Shown here: positions 1 to 8,096 of the stretch, in pieces
Position numbering within the stretch: position 1 is the stretch's first letter
Layout: the number at the start of each line of letters is the position of its first letter
Source of the DNA: Ferruginibacter sp050611725
GTDB lineage: Bacteria > Bacteroidota > Bacteroidia > Chitinophagales > Chitinophagaceae
Length of the DNA: 64,000 bases
NCBI RefSeq assembly: GCF_050611725.1
Contig: NZ_JBODJB010000001.1
Span: 248,001 to 312,000 of the forward strand
Direction of reading: 5' to 3'
Program-made: the position numbers and the translations under genes
Notes under the pieces: model-generated
What the model saw: the letters and a program-made list of their open reading frames with translations, nothing else
What the model was told of the DNA's origin: nothing
Database searches by the model: none

Positions 1-1005
1 GAACCTTCTTTTTATTCCTTTAAAATCTGCTACTGCCGCTCTTATTTTATCATCATCAATTTTTAAATGATGAGCTACCGCAATAGCAGCCGTAACATTT
101 TCTATATTATGTCTGCCACCCATGTTCAACACTACACCATTCAATTGCCAGTCTTTCATTATTACATCAAACTGATAACTGCCATGATCCATTTTGATAT
201 TGGTAGAATAAACATCAGCTTCCGGGTCATCTACACCATACGTTAAATGAATTGTTCCTTTTAATTCAGCAGTTCTTTTTAAACCAAACCTGCTTAGCAA
301 CAACCCACCCGCTTTTATCTTACCCGAAAATTCAATAAATGCTTCTTCTACTTTTTCTGCAGTGCCATATATATCCAAATGATCGGGATCCATTGAACTG
401 ATGATCGCAACATCAGGACTTAATTTTAAAAAGCTTCTATCATATTCATCTGCTTCTACAACACATGTATTATTATCACTGCTCTCCGAAACAATCGGAG
501 CAGGCCAGAAATTAGAATTATAATTCACCGCAATGCCACCCAGGAAAGCATTACAACCATAAGCACTATGTCTTAATATATGTGCTACCATTGTACTCGT
601 AGTTGTTTTACCATGCGTACCGGCAATACATATATTAAAAGAACTGTTTGTAATAGCACCCAATACATCACTGCGTTTTACAACAGTGTAATTGTTTTGC
701 TGATAGTAATTCAACTCTGTATGATCTTTAGGAACAGCAGGTGTATATATTACCAGTTTTGCAGTCTTGTCAATGAGCTCTATATTATCTTCGAAGTGAA
801 TCTTTATTCCTTCCGCAACTAATTGTTTTGTAAGTACTGTTTCTGTTTTATCGTAACCACTTACTAAAATGCCTTTGCTATTAAAGTATCTTGCCAAAGC
901 ACTCATTCCTATACCACCGATACCAAGGAAGTAAACACTTCTCACCCCCTCCGCCCCCTGAAGGGTGGACTGCAAAGACTCTATAATTTTATTCAACTCA
1001 CTCAT
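1..1005 (-). CDS. murC: UDP-N-acetylmuramate--L-alanine ligase (MurC), C-terminal part beyond window edge
   Basis: Cytoplasmic Mur ligase that adds L-Ala to UDP-MurNAc with ATP, the first step of stem-peptide synthesis. I translated the first 335 codons by hand. They show a Rossmann start (YFLGIGGIGMSALA, about residues 25-38), the ATP loop GTHGKTT (about 129-135) and the acidic EADEYD segment. The ATG at 1003-1005 is the only sensible start, and the gene runs off the left edge. It is the last visible gene of the dcw cluster, about 50 bp after murG. Residues 13-21 (STLQGAEGV) are encoded by a copy of the CCCCCT-type repeat described separately, so the N-terminus before the Rossmann fold is partly repeat-derived. 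The identity is secure. Confidence 0.95.
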   Translation of the reverse strand, partial: MSELNKIIESLQSTLQGAEGVRSVYFLGIGGIGMSALARYFNSKGILVSGYDKTETVLTKQLVAEGIKIHFEDNIELIDKTAKLVIYTPAVPKDHTELNYYQQNNYTVVKRSDVLGAITNSSFNICIAGTHGKTTTSTMVAHILRHSAYGCNAFLGGIAVNYNSNFWPAPIVSESSDNNTCVVEADEYDRSFLKLSPDVAIISSMDPDHLDIYGTAEKVEEAFIEFSGKIKAGGLLLSRFGLKRTAELKGTIHLTYGVDDPEADVYSTNIKMDHGSYQFDVIMKDWQLNGVVLNMGGRHNIENVTAAIAVAHHLKIDDDKIRAAVADFKGIKRRF

Positions 1006-1060
1006 TTAATGAAACCGTTTCAACTTTTATTCTCTTAAGTCTCCCTTTAAGGAGATTTAG
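945..1060. repeat. Inverted G/C-run repeat doublet E1 (murC/murG junction)
   Basis: The left arm at 945-967 (CCCCCTCCGCCCCCTGAAGG and on) lies inside the murC coding start. The right arm at 1039-1060 (TCTCCCTTTAAGGAGA) overlaps the murG stop codon and is a decayed inverted copy. About 70 bp of unrelated AT-rich DNA separates the arms. It is the most degenerate of five similar doublets in the window. Confidence 0.6.
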
Positions 1061-2196
1061 AAGGTATCCAATATTTCTTTTGCAATTATTTCATCTGCGT
1101 TTGTAATTGCCAATTTTTCTATATTATTTTTTAGTTCGTTTTGTTTCGATCCATCATTGATAAGATGGATGATTGTCGGTACTAGTTTTTCAGCCGCTTC
1201 ATTATCTTTTATTATCAATGCTGCATTTTTGCTTACTAAATTTTGTGCATTCACCGTTTGATGATCTTCTGCTGCAAACGGAAATGGTACAAACACTACC
1301 GGCTTTTTCATAACACATAATTCTGTAACTGCCATTGCTCCACTTCTGCTAATCACTGCATCAGCGGCAGCATACGCATACTCCATCTGCGTAATAAAAT
1401 CGTTTACCCAAATATTTTTTCTTCCTTCACCTCTCTGCTTTCCTTTTACTCCGTAAGGTTTTCCCGTTTGCCAGATTAGTTGCAGATCATTTTTTTCAAA
1501 TGCTTCAATATCTTTATCCAAGGCTTCGTTGATACTTTTTGCACCAAGACTACCACCAACAGAAAGGATCGTTTTCTTTGCAGGATCCAGTCCAAAGAAT
1601 TTTATTCCTTCTTCTCTTGTAACAGCACTTTGCGATATGGTCGCTCTCACAGGATTACCGGTTATTTGTATTTTCTGTGAAGGGAAAAACTTTTCCATTC
1701 CATCGGTTGCTACAAATATTTTTGTGGCTTTCCTACCCAACATCATATTGCTTTTCCCTGCAAATGAGTTACTCTCATGAATAAAAGTTTTTATTCCCTT
1801 TGATTGAGCCAATCTCAATACAGGAAAGCTCGAATAACCACCAACTCCAATAACCGCATCGGGCTTAAAAGTGTTGATGATCTTTTTCACCTGAAAAAAA
1901 CTTTTGATCAGTTTAAATGGTAAGCCAATATTTTTAATCAAAGAACTTCTGTTGAAACCTGCTATATCTAATCCTTCTATTTTATACCCAGCCTGCGGCA
2001 CTTTTTCCATTTCCATTTTACCTTTTGCACCTACAAACAAAATTTCTGTTTGTGGTTGCATTTTTTTTATTGCATTTGCAATTGCAATTGCAGGAAAAAT
2101 ATGTCCTCCTGTTCCGCCACCTGCTATGATGATTCTACCCCCTCCGCCCCCTAAAGGGGGAACCATAGCAGTATTTTCGCTTTTTGCATCACTCAT
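1057..2196 (-). CDS. murG: UDP-GlcNAc--lipid I GlcNAc transferase (MurG) with repeat-derived N-terminus
   Basis: Glycosyltransferase (GT28, GT-B fold) at the inner face of the membrane; adds GlcNAc to lipid I to give lipid II. The N-terminal motif GGGTGGH is at residues 26-32. The C-terminal half holds the UDP-GlcNAc site region (SVGGSLGAKSIN, then SRSGAMAVTELC). At 379 aa it is slightly longer than usual because about 20 residues precede the conserved RIIIAGGGTGG start. Residues 12-20 (VPPLGGGGG) are encoded by a CCCCCTTTAGGGGG-type repeat. Met1 (2196) and Met11 (2166) are both possible starts; each places the repeat inside the protein. It lies 56 bp after ftsW. Its 5' end is bracketed by two inverted repeat arms that could fold over the start codon. 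Confidence 0.96.
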   Translation of the reverse strand: MSDAKSENTAMVPPLGGGGGRIIIAGGGTGGHIFPAIAIANAIKKMQPQTEILFVGAKGKMEMEKVPQAGYKIEGLDIAGFNRSSLIKNIGLPFKLIKSFFQVKKIINTFKPDAVIGVGGYSSFPVLRLAQSKGIKTFIHESNSFAGKSNMMLGRKATKIFVATDGMEKFFPSQKIQITGNPVRATISQSAVTREEGIKFFGLDPAKKTILSVGGSLGAKSINEALDKDIEAFEKNDLQLIWQTGKPYGVKGKQRGEGRKNIWVNDFITQMEYAYAAADAVISRSGAMAVTELCVMKKPVVFVPFPFAAEDHQTVNAQNLVSKNAALIIKDNEAAEKLVPTIIHLINDGSKQNELKNNIEKLAITNADEIIAKEILDTF

Positions 2197-2270
2197 TTAT
2201 TCTACAGTTCAAATTTTTTTGCACAAATCTTCTCCATAATTAGTTCCCCCCTTTAGGGGGCGGAGGGGGT
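2138..2270. repeat. Inverted G/C-run repeat doublet E2 spanning murG start and ftsW stop
   Basis: The left arm is 2138-2162 (CCCCCTCCGCCCCCTAAAGG and on). The right arm is 2244-2270 and is its near-perfect reverse complement, differing by one extra C. Each arm also contains its own short palindrome CCCCCTAAAGGGGG. The right arm encodes the last FtsW residues (TPSAP) and the TAA stop. The left arm encodes MurG residues 12-20. Paired in mRNA, the arms would form a stem of about 25 bp enclosing the murG start codon. Confidence 0.85.
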
Positions 2271-3509
2271 TTGATTTCCTTCTGATTGTTCTACGTTTCT
2301 TGCTACACTTAAAATAATTCCTATCGACAAACAGGTGAACAAAAAGCTACTTCCCCCCAAGCTTATTAATGGTAATGTAACCCCGGTATTTGGGAATGCT
2401 CCTACATTTACTCCCATGTTAGAAAAAGCCTGTATCGCTATAGTAAAACCTAACGCCAATGCAAGAAAAGCTCCAAAAGCATATGGACACTTTCGATACA
2501 AGCGAATACATCGATACAAAAACAAGAGATAAATGAAAATGATGAATAGGCCACCCATAATACCATACTCCTCTAATATTATTGCAAAAACAAAATCACT
2601 ATAGCTATGTGGTAAAAAATTCCTTTGCTCACTACGCCCTGGACCTCTGCCAAACCAACCACCTTTTGCGATGGCAATTTTTGCCTGGTTGATCTGATAC
2701 AATTTTTCATTGTCATCTTCTTTATTGCTATACATGAATGTTTGAATACGACCTATCCATGTAGGCACCCTGCCCGTAGCAAAAATTGCCGGAAGATCTT
2801 TTGTTTTATGCTCTTCTTTATCATAATATTTTGCGGCTACACTAATTAATATTATTACAGGTATTGCCGCCAGGCCTATCGTTATTAAAATATGTTTTGT
2901 ATTCACTCGACCAATAAACATCAATAAAAAACTTGTACCTGCGACAAGAACAGCTGTTGATAAATTAGCCGGGGCAATCAACAAACAAATAATAGCAATT
3001 GGAACAATAATCTGTAAAAATCCTTTTTTAAAATCTTTTATAACATTTTGTTTCCTGCTCAACTGACGGCTCATATACATGAACAACGCAAGTTTTGCCA
3101 GATCAGACGTTTGAAATGTCATATTGATCACAGGTAACATAATCCATCTGCTTCCGCCATTTAGCTCCCTGCCAAATAACAATGTATACAGCAAAAGCGG
3201 AATAGATATTAAAAATAATATGAGTGCTATCCTTGAATAAATAGTATAATTTACTCTGTGAGCAAAGTAAATGATCAATACGCCTCCTATTATAAAAACA
3301 AACTGTTTGAACAAGAATCTTTCCGGGTAACTATCATGTTTATACGCCAATGAGCTTGTACTGCTGTATACCACTAATAAACTAACAAGCGTTAGAATTA
3401 CTACTATTGCCCAAATAACACGATCTCCTTTGGTTTTGCTAACCAAATTTCCACCCATGTTACTGATGTTGGGAGTAAAGAATTGTCGTATGTTTATTTC
3501 TTCGGCCAT
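2253..3509 (-). CDS. ftsW: SEDS-family lipid II polymerase FtsW
   Basis: Division-site peptidoglycan glycosyltransferase of the SEDS family, a polytopic membrane protein working with the PBP encoded upstream (FtsI). About ten hydrophobic segments are visible. The conserved extracellular region with GPGRSEQRNFLPHSYSDFVF and ILEEYG fits the family. The ATG at 3507-3509 (MAEEINIR) is preferred over an upstream TTG at 3516-3518, which lies in a repeat element. The protein is 418 aa. The last residues and the stop codon are contributed by repeat arm 2244-2270, so the C-terminal tail NQTPSAP is probably not ancestral. Located between murD and murG, as in many Bacteroidota. Confidence 0.95.
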   Translation of the reverse strand: MAEEINIRQFFTPNISNMGGNLVSKTKGDRVIWAIVVILTLVSLLVVYSSTSSLAYKHDSYPERFLFKQFVFIIGGVLIIYFAHRVNYTIYSRIALILFLISIPLLLYTLLFGRELNGGSRWIMLPVINMTFQTSDLAKLALFMYMSRQLSRKQNVIKDFKKGFLQIIVPIAIICLLIAPANLSTAVLVAGTSFLLMFIGRVNTKHILITIGLAAIPVIILISVAAKYYDKEEHKTKDLPAIFATGRVPTWIGRIQTFMYSNKEDDNEKLYQINQAKIAIAKGGWFGRGPGRSEQRNFLPHSYSDFVFAIILEEYGIMGGLFIIFIYLLFLYRCIRLYRKCPYAFGAFLALALGFTIAIQAFSNMGVNVGAFPNTGVTLPLISLGGSSFLFTCLSIGIILSVARNVEQSEGNQTPSAP

Positions 3510-3511
3510 GT

Positions 3512-3625
3512 ACCCCAACCCCTAAAGGGGCTGTTAGATTTTTTATGTTTGTTAACTCTTATTGTTATTTATTTTATGCTTCGCTTTATTCTCCTACGTT
3601 TCCCCCTTTAGGGGGATAGGGGGTT
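3512..3625. repeat. Inverted G/C-run repeat doublet E3 (ftsW/murD junction)
   Basis: The left arm at 3512-3531 (ACCCCAACCCCTAAAGGGGC) ends 2 bp before the ftsW ATG in transcription order. The right arm at 3599-3625 (TTCCCCCTTTAGGGGGATAG and on) abuts the murD stop codon. The inner 65-70 bp is AT-rich and unlike the inner part of the other doublets. Confidence 0.8.
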
Positions 3626-4969
3626 TTATAAAGCTTTTACTGCTTGTTTGAACTGAGTTCCTCTATCTTCATAATTTTTGAAAAGGTCGAAACTTGCGCA
3701 AGCCGGGCTCAACAATACCACATCTCCTTTATTTGCAAAGTGAAATGCTGATTGAACTGCTTCTGTTGCAGTTGATGTATTTACGATAAGAGAAACTACG
3801 TCGCCAAAAGCTTCATGTATTTTTCTATTATCAATACCCATGCAAACAATTGCTTTTACTTTTTCTTTAACAAGATCTTTTATTAAAGAGTAGTCGTTTC
3901 CTTTATCAACACCACCTAATATCAGGATGGTTGGTTTATCCATACTTTCCAAAGCAAACCAGGTACTGTTTACATTGGTGGCTTTACTGTCATTGATAAA
4001 TTCTACACCTTTAATGGTGACTACCGGTTCCATTCTGTGTTCAAGACTTTCGAAAGTTTGCAGGGCTTCCCTGATCTTTTCCTTTCTGATGTCTACCGCT
4101 GTTGCTGCTAAACTTGCTGCCATACTGTTGTATTGATTGTGTTTTCCTTTTAATGCAAAATCTGAGATGTTCATTTGCATTTCTTCTGTTTTCCATTTCA
4201 TGTGCATTTGAGCATTGGTCAAATAGGCACCTTGTGGCGGTTGTTTACTCATGGTAATGGGATATAGTGTTGATTTAATGGGGTAGTTATTAATATTTGT
4301 TATAGTTATTTCGTCGTCTAAATTGTATATGAACACATCTCCGGGCTGCTGATTTTTTGTTATCCTGAATTTGCTATCGATATAATTTTGAATTTTGTAT
4401 TCGTACCTGTCTAAATGATCTTCTGTTATGTTTGTAAGTATTGCTACGTCCGGTCTGAATGTTATAATATCATCTAATTGAAACGAGCTGATCTCTGCTA
4501 TATACAATGGTTTAGGATCTTCCGCTACTTGTTTTGCAAACGAATAACCAATATTTCCTACCAAGGCACAATCAACATCTGCTAGTTTACACATGTGGTA
4601 AATAAGTGAAGTTGTTGTTGTTTTACCGTTACTTCCGGTAATTGCAATGATCTTGCTGTTACCTTTATAGCGATAAGCGAATTCTATTTCACTTATTACC
4701 GGTATTCCTTTTTCTCTGATCTTTTTTACCAGATCATTTTTTTCGGGAATGCCCGGGCTTTTCATTACTTCGTCAGCATTGAGGATATAGGATTGGGTGT
4801 GTTGTGCTTCTTCAAAATCAATTTCATGCAGTGCCAATTCGTTTTTGTAATGCTCAGCTATCTTCCCCCCGTCAGATACAAATACATCGTAGCCTTTTTG
4901 TTTGGCTAACAACGCCGTACCTACGCCGCTCTCTCCTGCCCCAAGAATTACGATCCGTTTTTTCATCAC
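3626..4969 (-). CDS. murD: UDP-N-acetylmuramoyl-L-alanine--D-glutamate ligase (MurD)
   Basis: Cytoplasmic Mur ligase adding D-Glu to UDP-MurNAc-L-Ala. The N-terminal Rossmann motif ILGAGESGVG is followed by the ATP loop GSNGKTT (residues 112-118), the NITEDHLDRY segment and the C-terminal LSPACASFD motif. At 447 aa it has normal family length. There are two adjacent ATGs (4969 and 4966); the choice does not affect the domains. It lies downstream of mraY after a 233 bp spacer in which no gene is visible; that spacer holds an imperfect CTTTTCTTC/GAAGAAAGG hairpin near 5170-5195. Confidence 0.96.
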   Translation of the reverse strand: MMKKRIVILGAGESGVGTALLAKQKGYDVFVSDGGKIAEHYKNELALHEIDFEEAQHTQSYILNADEVMKSPGIPEKNDLVKKIREKGIPVISEIEFAYRYKGNSKIIAITGSNGKTTTTSLIYHMCKLADVDCALVGNIGYSFAKQVAEDPKPLYIAEISSFQLDDIITFRPDVAILTNITEDHLDRYEYKIQNYIDSKFRITKNQQPGDVFIYNLDDEITITNINNYPIKSTLYPITMSKQPPQGAYLTNAQMHMKWKTEEMQMNISDFALKGKHNQYNSMAASLAATAVDIRKEKIREALQTFESLEHRMEPVVTIKGVEFINDSKATNVNSTWFALESMDKPTILILGGVDKGNDYSLIKDLVKEKVKAIVCMGIDNRKIHEAFGDVVSLIVNTSTATEAVQSAFHFANKGDVVLLSPACASFDLFKNYEDRGTQFKQAVKAL

Positions 4970-5202
4970 TTACAATGAAATAAATTTTGTTACACACATA
5001 AGTCTGACCAAATCAAACTTAAAAAAAATGGTTCTTCAACAGCATAGAATTTAATAGGTCGTAGTCCGCATAGGTTTTGGATACGTCTTTCATACATAGG
5101 ATTTCAATAAAAATTGAAACTTTCGTTACTGTCCTCGGACAACAACGGGTTTTGGTTTCTCAAAAGCATTGACTCTTTTCTTCCTTTAGAGAAGAAAGGA
5201 TT

Positions 5203-6513
5203 TTATCTTAGTTTTAGTGTTACAACTGCTAACACCACACATAATATTGTTACAATCCAAAAGCGGACTGCTATTTTACTTTCATGATATCCTAACTTCT
5301 GGTAGTGATGATGTAAAGGGCTCATCAGAAAAACCCTTCGCCCCTCACCATACTTTCGTTTAGTATATTTGAAATATGCCACTTGTATCATTACACTCAG
5401 ATTTTCTACCAAAAACACAAGACAGAAAATCGGTATCAATAATTCTTTTCTTACAATAATTGCCAGTGCAGCGATGATACCACCTAAGGCAAGGCTACCT
5501 GTATCTCCCATGAAAACCTGTGCCGGATAAGCATTATACCATAGAAAGCCTATACAAGCTCCAACGAATGCAGCAATGAATATTGACAACTCTCCAAGGT
5601 TGGGTATATACATGATATTGAGATACTCTGCGAATTTTATGTTACCACTTACATAAGCAAACAAGCCCAAACAAATTCCAATGATCGCACTCGTACCTGT
5701 TGCCAACCCATCCAACCCATCTGTAATATTTGCACCGTTGCTTACTGCTGTTACAATAAAAATGACAATGATGATATACAGTATGTAAGTATAATCTTCC
5801 CAACTCTTCGGCAACAACTTTGCGTAATTGAACTCATGTGTTTTTACAAACGGAATTGTTGTGATCGGCGTTTTTACTTTTGCGAAAAAGTGCTCCTTAC
5901 CATCGATCTTTACCACATGAATAGAATCTGACGCCAATTTTTCGCCTCGTTGTAAAACAGAATCTTTTGCAAAAGCCATACTTGGTATCTCTCTTTCTAC
6001 TGCAACACTTTTATTAAAAAACAATGTTGCTCCAACAATTATCCCCAACATCACCTGACCGAAAATCTTAAACCTTCCTGCTAAACCATCTGCATCACTC
6101 TTTTTATATTCAACTCCTTTTTGTTTAGCAATTCTTTTCGCTCTTATTTTCAAGTAATCGTCTATAAAGCCAATTGTACCCAACCATACAGTACATAAGA
6201 TCATCAGACGGATATATACTTTATCCAGATTAGCCAGCAATAAGGTTGGAATTAATATTGCTAACAATATGATAATGCCACCCATTGTTGGTGTGCCTAC
6301 TTTCTGCTTTTCGCCTGCTAAACCAAGGTCACGTACACTTTCACCCAGTTGTTTTTTCTGTAAATACTTGATCAGTTTTTTACCATAAACCGTTGTTATG
6401 ACCAGACTTAATATAACGGCAAGCAATACACGGAAAGTAATGAACTGAAACAGTCCACTTCCCGGGAATTTAAATCCCTCTTTTGCAAGCCAGTTAAATA
6501 AGTGATACAACAT
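5203..6513 (-). CDS. mraY: Phospho-N-acetylmuramoyl-pentapeptide transferase (MraY)
   Basis: Integral membrane enzyme transferring phospho-MurNAc-pentapeptide to undecaprenyl phosphate to make lipid I. Visible signatures are IDDYLK (D118, D119), NITDGLDGLATG, GDTGSLALGG and the histidine-rich LMSPLHHHYQKLG. About ten transmembrane segments can be seen. At 436 aa it is longer than the E. coli enzyme (about 360 aa). The excess is a polar insert around residues 170-235 between membrane segments, which I understand to be common in Bacteroidota. The gene sits between murE and murD, separated from murE by 122 bp filled mostly by an inverted word repeat. Confidence 0.96.
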   Translation of the reverse strand: MLYHLFNWLAKEGFKFPGSGLFQFITFRVLLAVILSLVITTVYGKKLIKYLQKKQLGESVRDLGLAGEKQKVGTPTMGGIIILLAILIPTLLLANLDKVYIRLMILCTVWLGTIGFIDDYLKIRAKRIAKQKGVEYKKSDADGLAGRFKIFGQVMLGIIVGATLFFNKSVAVEREIPSMAFAKDSVLQRGEKLASDSIHVVKIDGKEHFFAKVKTPITTIPFVKTHEFNYAKLLPKSWEDYTYILYIIIVIFIVTAVSNGANITDGLDGLATGTSAIIGICLGLFAYVSGNIKFAEYLNIMYIPNLGELSIFIAAFVGACIGFLWYNAYPAQVFMGDTGSLALGGIIAALAIIVRKELLIPIFCLVFLVENLSVMIQVAYFKYTKRKYGEGRRVFLMSPLHHHYQKLGYHESKIAVRFWIVTILCVVLAVVTLKLR

Positions 6514-6525
6514 AGGTTTCTTAGT

Positions 6526-6635
6526 TAATTTGGAGATTTGGAGATTTGAGAATTTGGAAATTATCTTTTAAAAATGGGTCACCACATCTTGGCTCCACAT
6601 CTTCAAATCTCCAAATCATCAAATTTTCAAATCAT
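6526..6635. repeat. Inverted doublet of AATTTGGAGATTTG-like words (murE/mraY spacer)
   Basis: The left arm, 6526-6560, is a run of near-identical 8-9 bp words (TTTGGAGATTTGGAGATTTG). The right arm, 6601-6633, read in reverse complement, gives GATTTGAAAATTTGATGATT and similar words. The arms are imperfectly complementary across about 40 bp. The element fills nearly the whole gene junction and is built like the atpD/atpC spacer. Confidence 0.65.
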
Positions 6636-8096
6636 CTATCGCTCTAATAGTTCAAACATTTCATTCAAAACTTTCTTATCATCAAAATCGTACTTCACGC
6701 CTTTTATTTCCTGATAGGTTTCGTGACCTTTTCCGGCCACCAAAACGATATCCGCTTTTGAAGCAAGTGTAACAGCTGTTTTAATTGCCTCTTTTCTATC
6801 CATCACTGTAATCACTTTTTTTCTTGCAACCACATTCACACCTGCCTCCATTTCTTTTAATATTTCTAAAGGATCTTCACTCCGTGGATTATCAGAAGTA
6901 AAAATCACTTTATCACTGTATTCGCATGCAACCTCTGCCATGATCGGTCTTTTGGTTTTATCTCTATCACCACCGCAACCAACTACCGTGATTATACTTT
7001 CGTTTCCCTGACGCAGCTTTTTTATTGTTGCCAATACATTTAATAATGCATCCGGAGTATGAGCATAATCAACAATGCCGATTATCTTATCATTTTTACT
7101 CACTGCATAATCAAATCTTCCTTTTGCTGTGTCAAGGTTGCTGAGTAGTTTCAGCACTTCATCTCTATCCTGATCCAAACAAATGGCTGCGCCATATACA
7201 GCTAATAAATTGTATGCATTGAATTCACCTATCAAGCGGAAATAGACTTCTTGTTCATTTACCATCATATGCAAACCCGCCAAACTGCTATCTAAAATCT
7301 TTCCTTTAAAGTCAGCCAACGTTTTAAGACTGTAGAAATATTTTTTAGCAACTGTATTCTGCAACATCACCGCTCCCCTTTTATCGTCGGCATTGCTGAT
7401 AGCAAATGCATTAGCGGGTAAGTGATCGAACCATGATTTTTTCACCCGGATGTATTCATCAAAAGTTTTATGATAATCCAGATGATCATGTGTGATATTA
7501 CTGAACAATGCTCCGGCAAACTGTAATCCTGTAATTCTATGCTGATGAATAGCATGACTGCTGCATTCCATGAACACGTACTTACATCCGGCATCGGCCA
7601 TTTCTTTCAGCAAAGCATTTACACTAATTGCATCCGGTGTTGTATGTGTTGATGAAATAACCTGATCACCTATTTGATTCTGTACTGTACTGATCAAGCC
7701 ACATTTATATCCCAATCCGCTGAACAATTTCCATAACAGTGTAGCAATAGTTGTTTTACCATTTGTGCCGGTAACACCTACAAGCTTTAATTTCAATGAA
7801 GGTTCTTCATAAAAATTATGAGACATATAACCTGCTGCCATAGCACTATCTTCTACCACTACATAAGTAATATGCTCCTGCATATTTTCGGGTAATGCTT
7901 CACAGATGATTGCAATTGCACCATTATTTATAGCTGTTTCAATGAACTGATGCCCATCTGCCGTACTGCCTTTGATAGCAATAAAACAAGAGCCACTACT
8001 CACTTTTCTCGAATCTATTTGAAGATCTTTTATCTCAATATTGGTATCACCCTTTACCGATCGAATACTTACTTTATATAAGATATCTTTCAACAT
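6636..8096 (-). CDS. murE: UDP-MurNAc-L-Ala-D-Glu--meso-DAP ligase (MurE)
   Basis: Cytoplasmic Mur ligase adding the third stem-peptide residue. The ATP loop GTNGKTT is at residues 110-116. The DNPR motif at 402-405 is the known signature of the meso-diaminopimelate-specific enzymes, so Gram-negative type peptidoglycan is predicted. The C-terminal GKGHETYQ segment is present. At 486 aa it has normal length. Its ATG overlaps the ftsI stop by one base (TAATG arrangement), implying translational coupling. Confidence 0.96.
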   Translation of the reverse strand: MLKDILYKVSIRSVKGDTNIEIKDLQIDSRKVSSGSCFIAIKGSTADGHQFIETAINNGAIAIICEALPENMQEHITYVVVEDSAMAAGYMSHNFYEEPSLKLKLVGVTGTNGKTTIATLLWKLFSGLGYKCGLISTVQNQIGDQVISSTHTTPDAISVNALLKEMADAGCKYVFMECSSHAIHQHRITGLQFAGALFSNITHDHLDYHKTFDEYIRVKKSWFDHLPANAFAISNADDKRGAVMLQNTVAKKYFYSLKTLADFKGKILDSSLAGLHMMVNEQEVYFRLIGEFNAYNLLAVYGAAICLDQDRDEVLKLLSNLDTAKGRFDYAVSKNDKIIGIVDYAHTPDALLNVLATIKKLRQGNESIITVVGCGGDRDKTKRPIMAEVACEYSDKVIFTSDNPRSEDPLEILKEMEAGVNVVARKKVITVMDRKEAIKTAVTLASKADIVLVAGKGHETYQEIKGVKYDFDDKKVLNEMFELLER

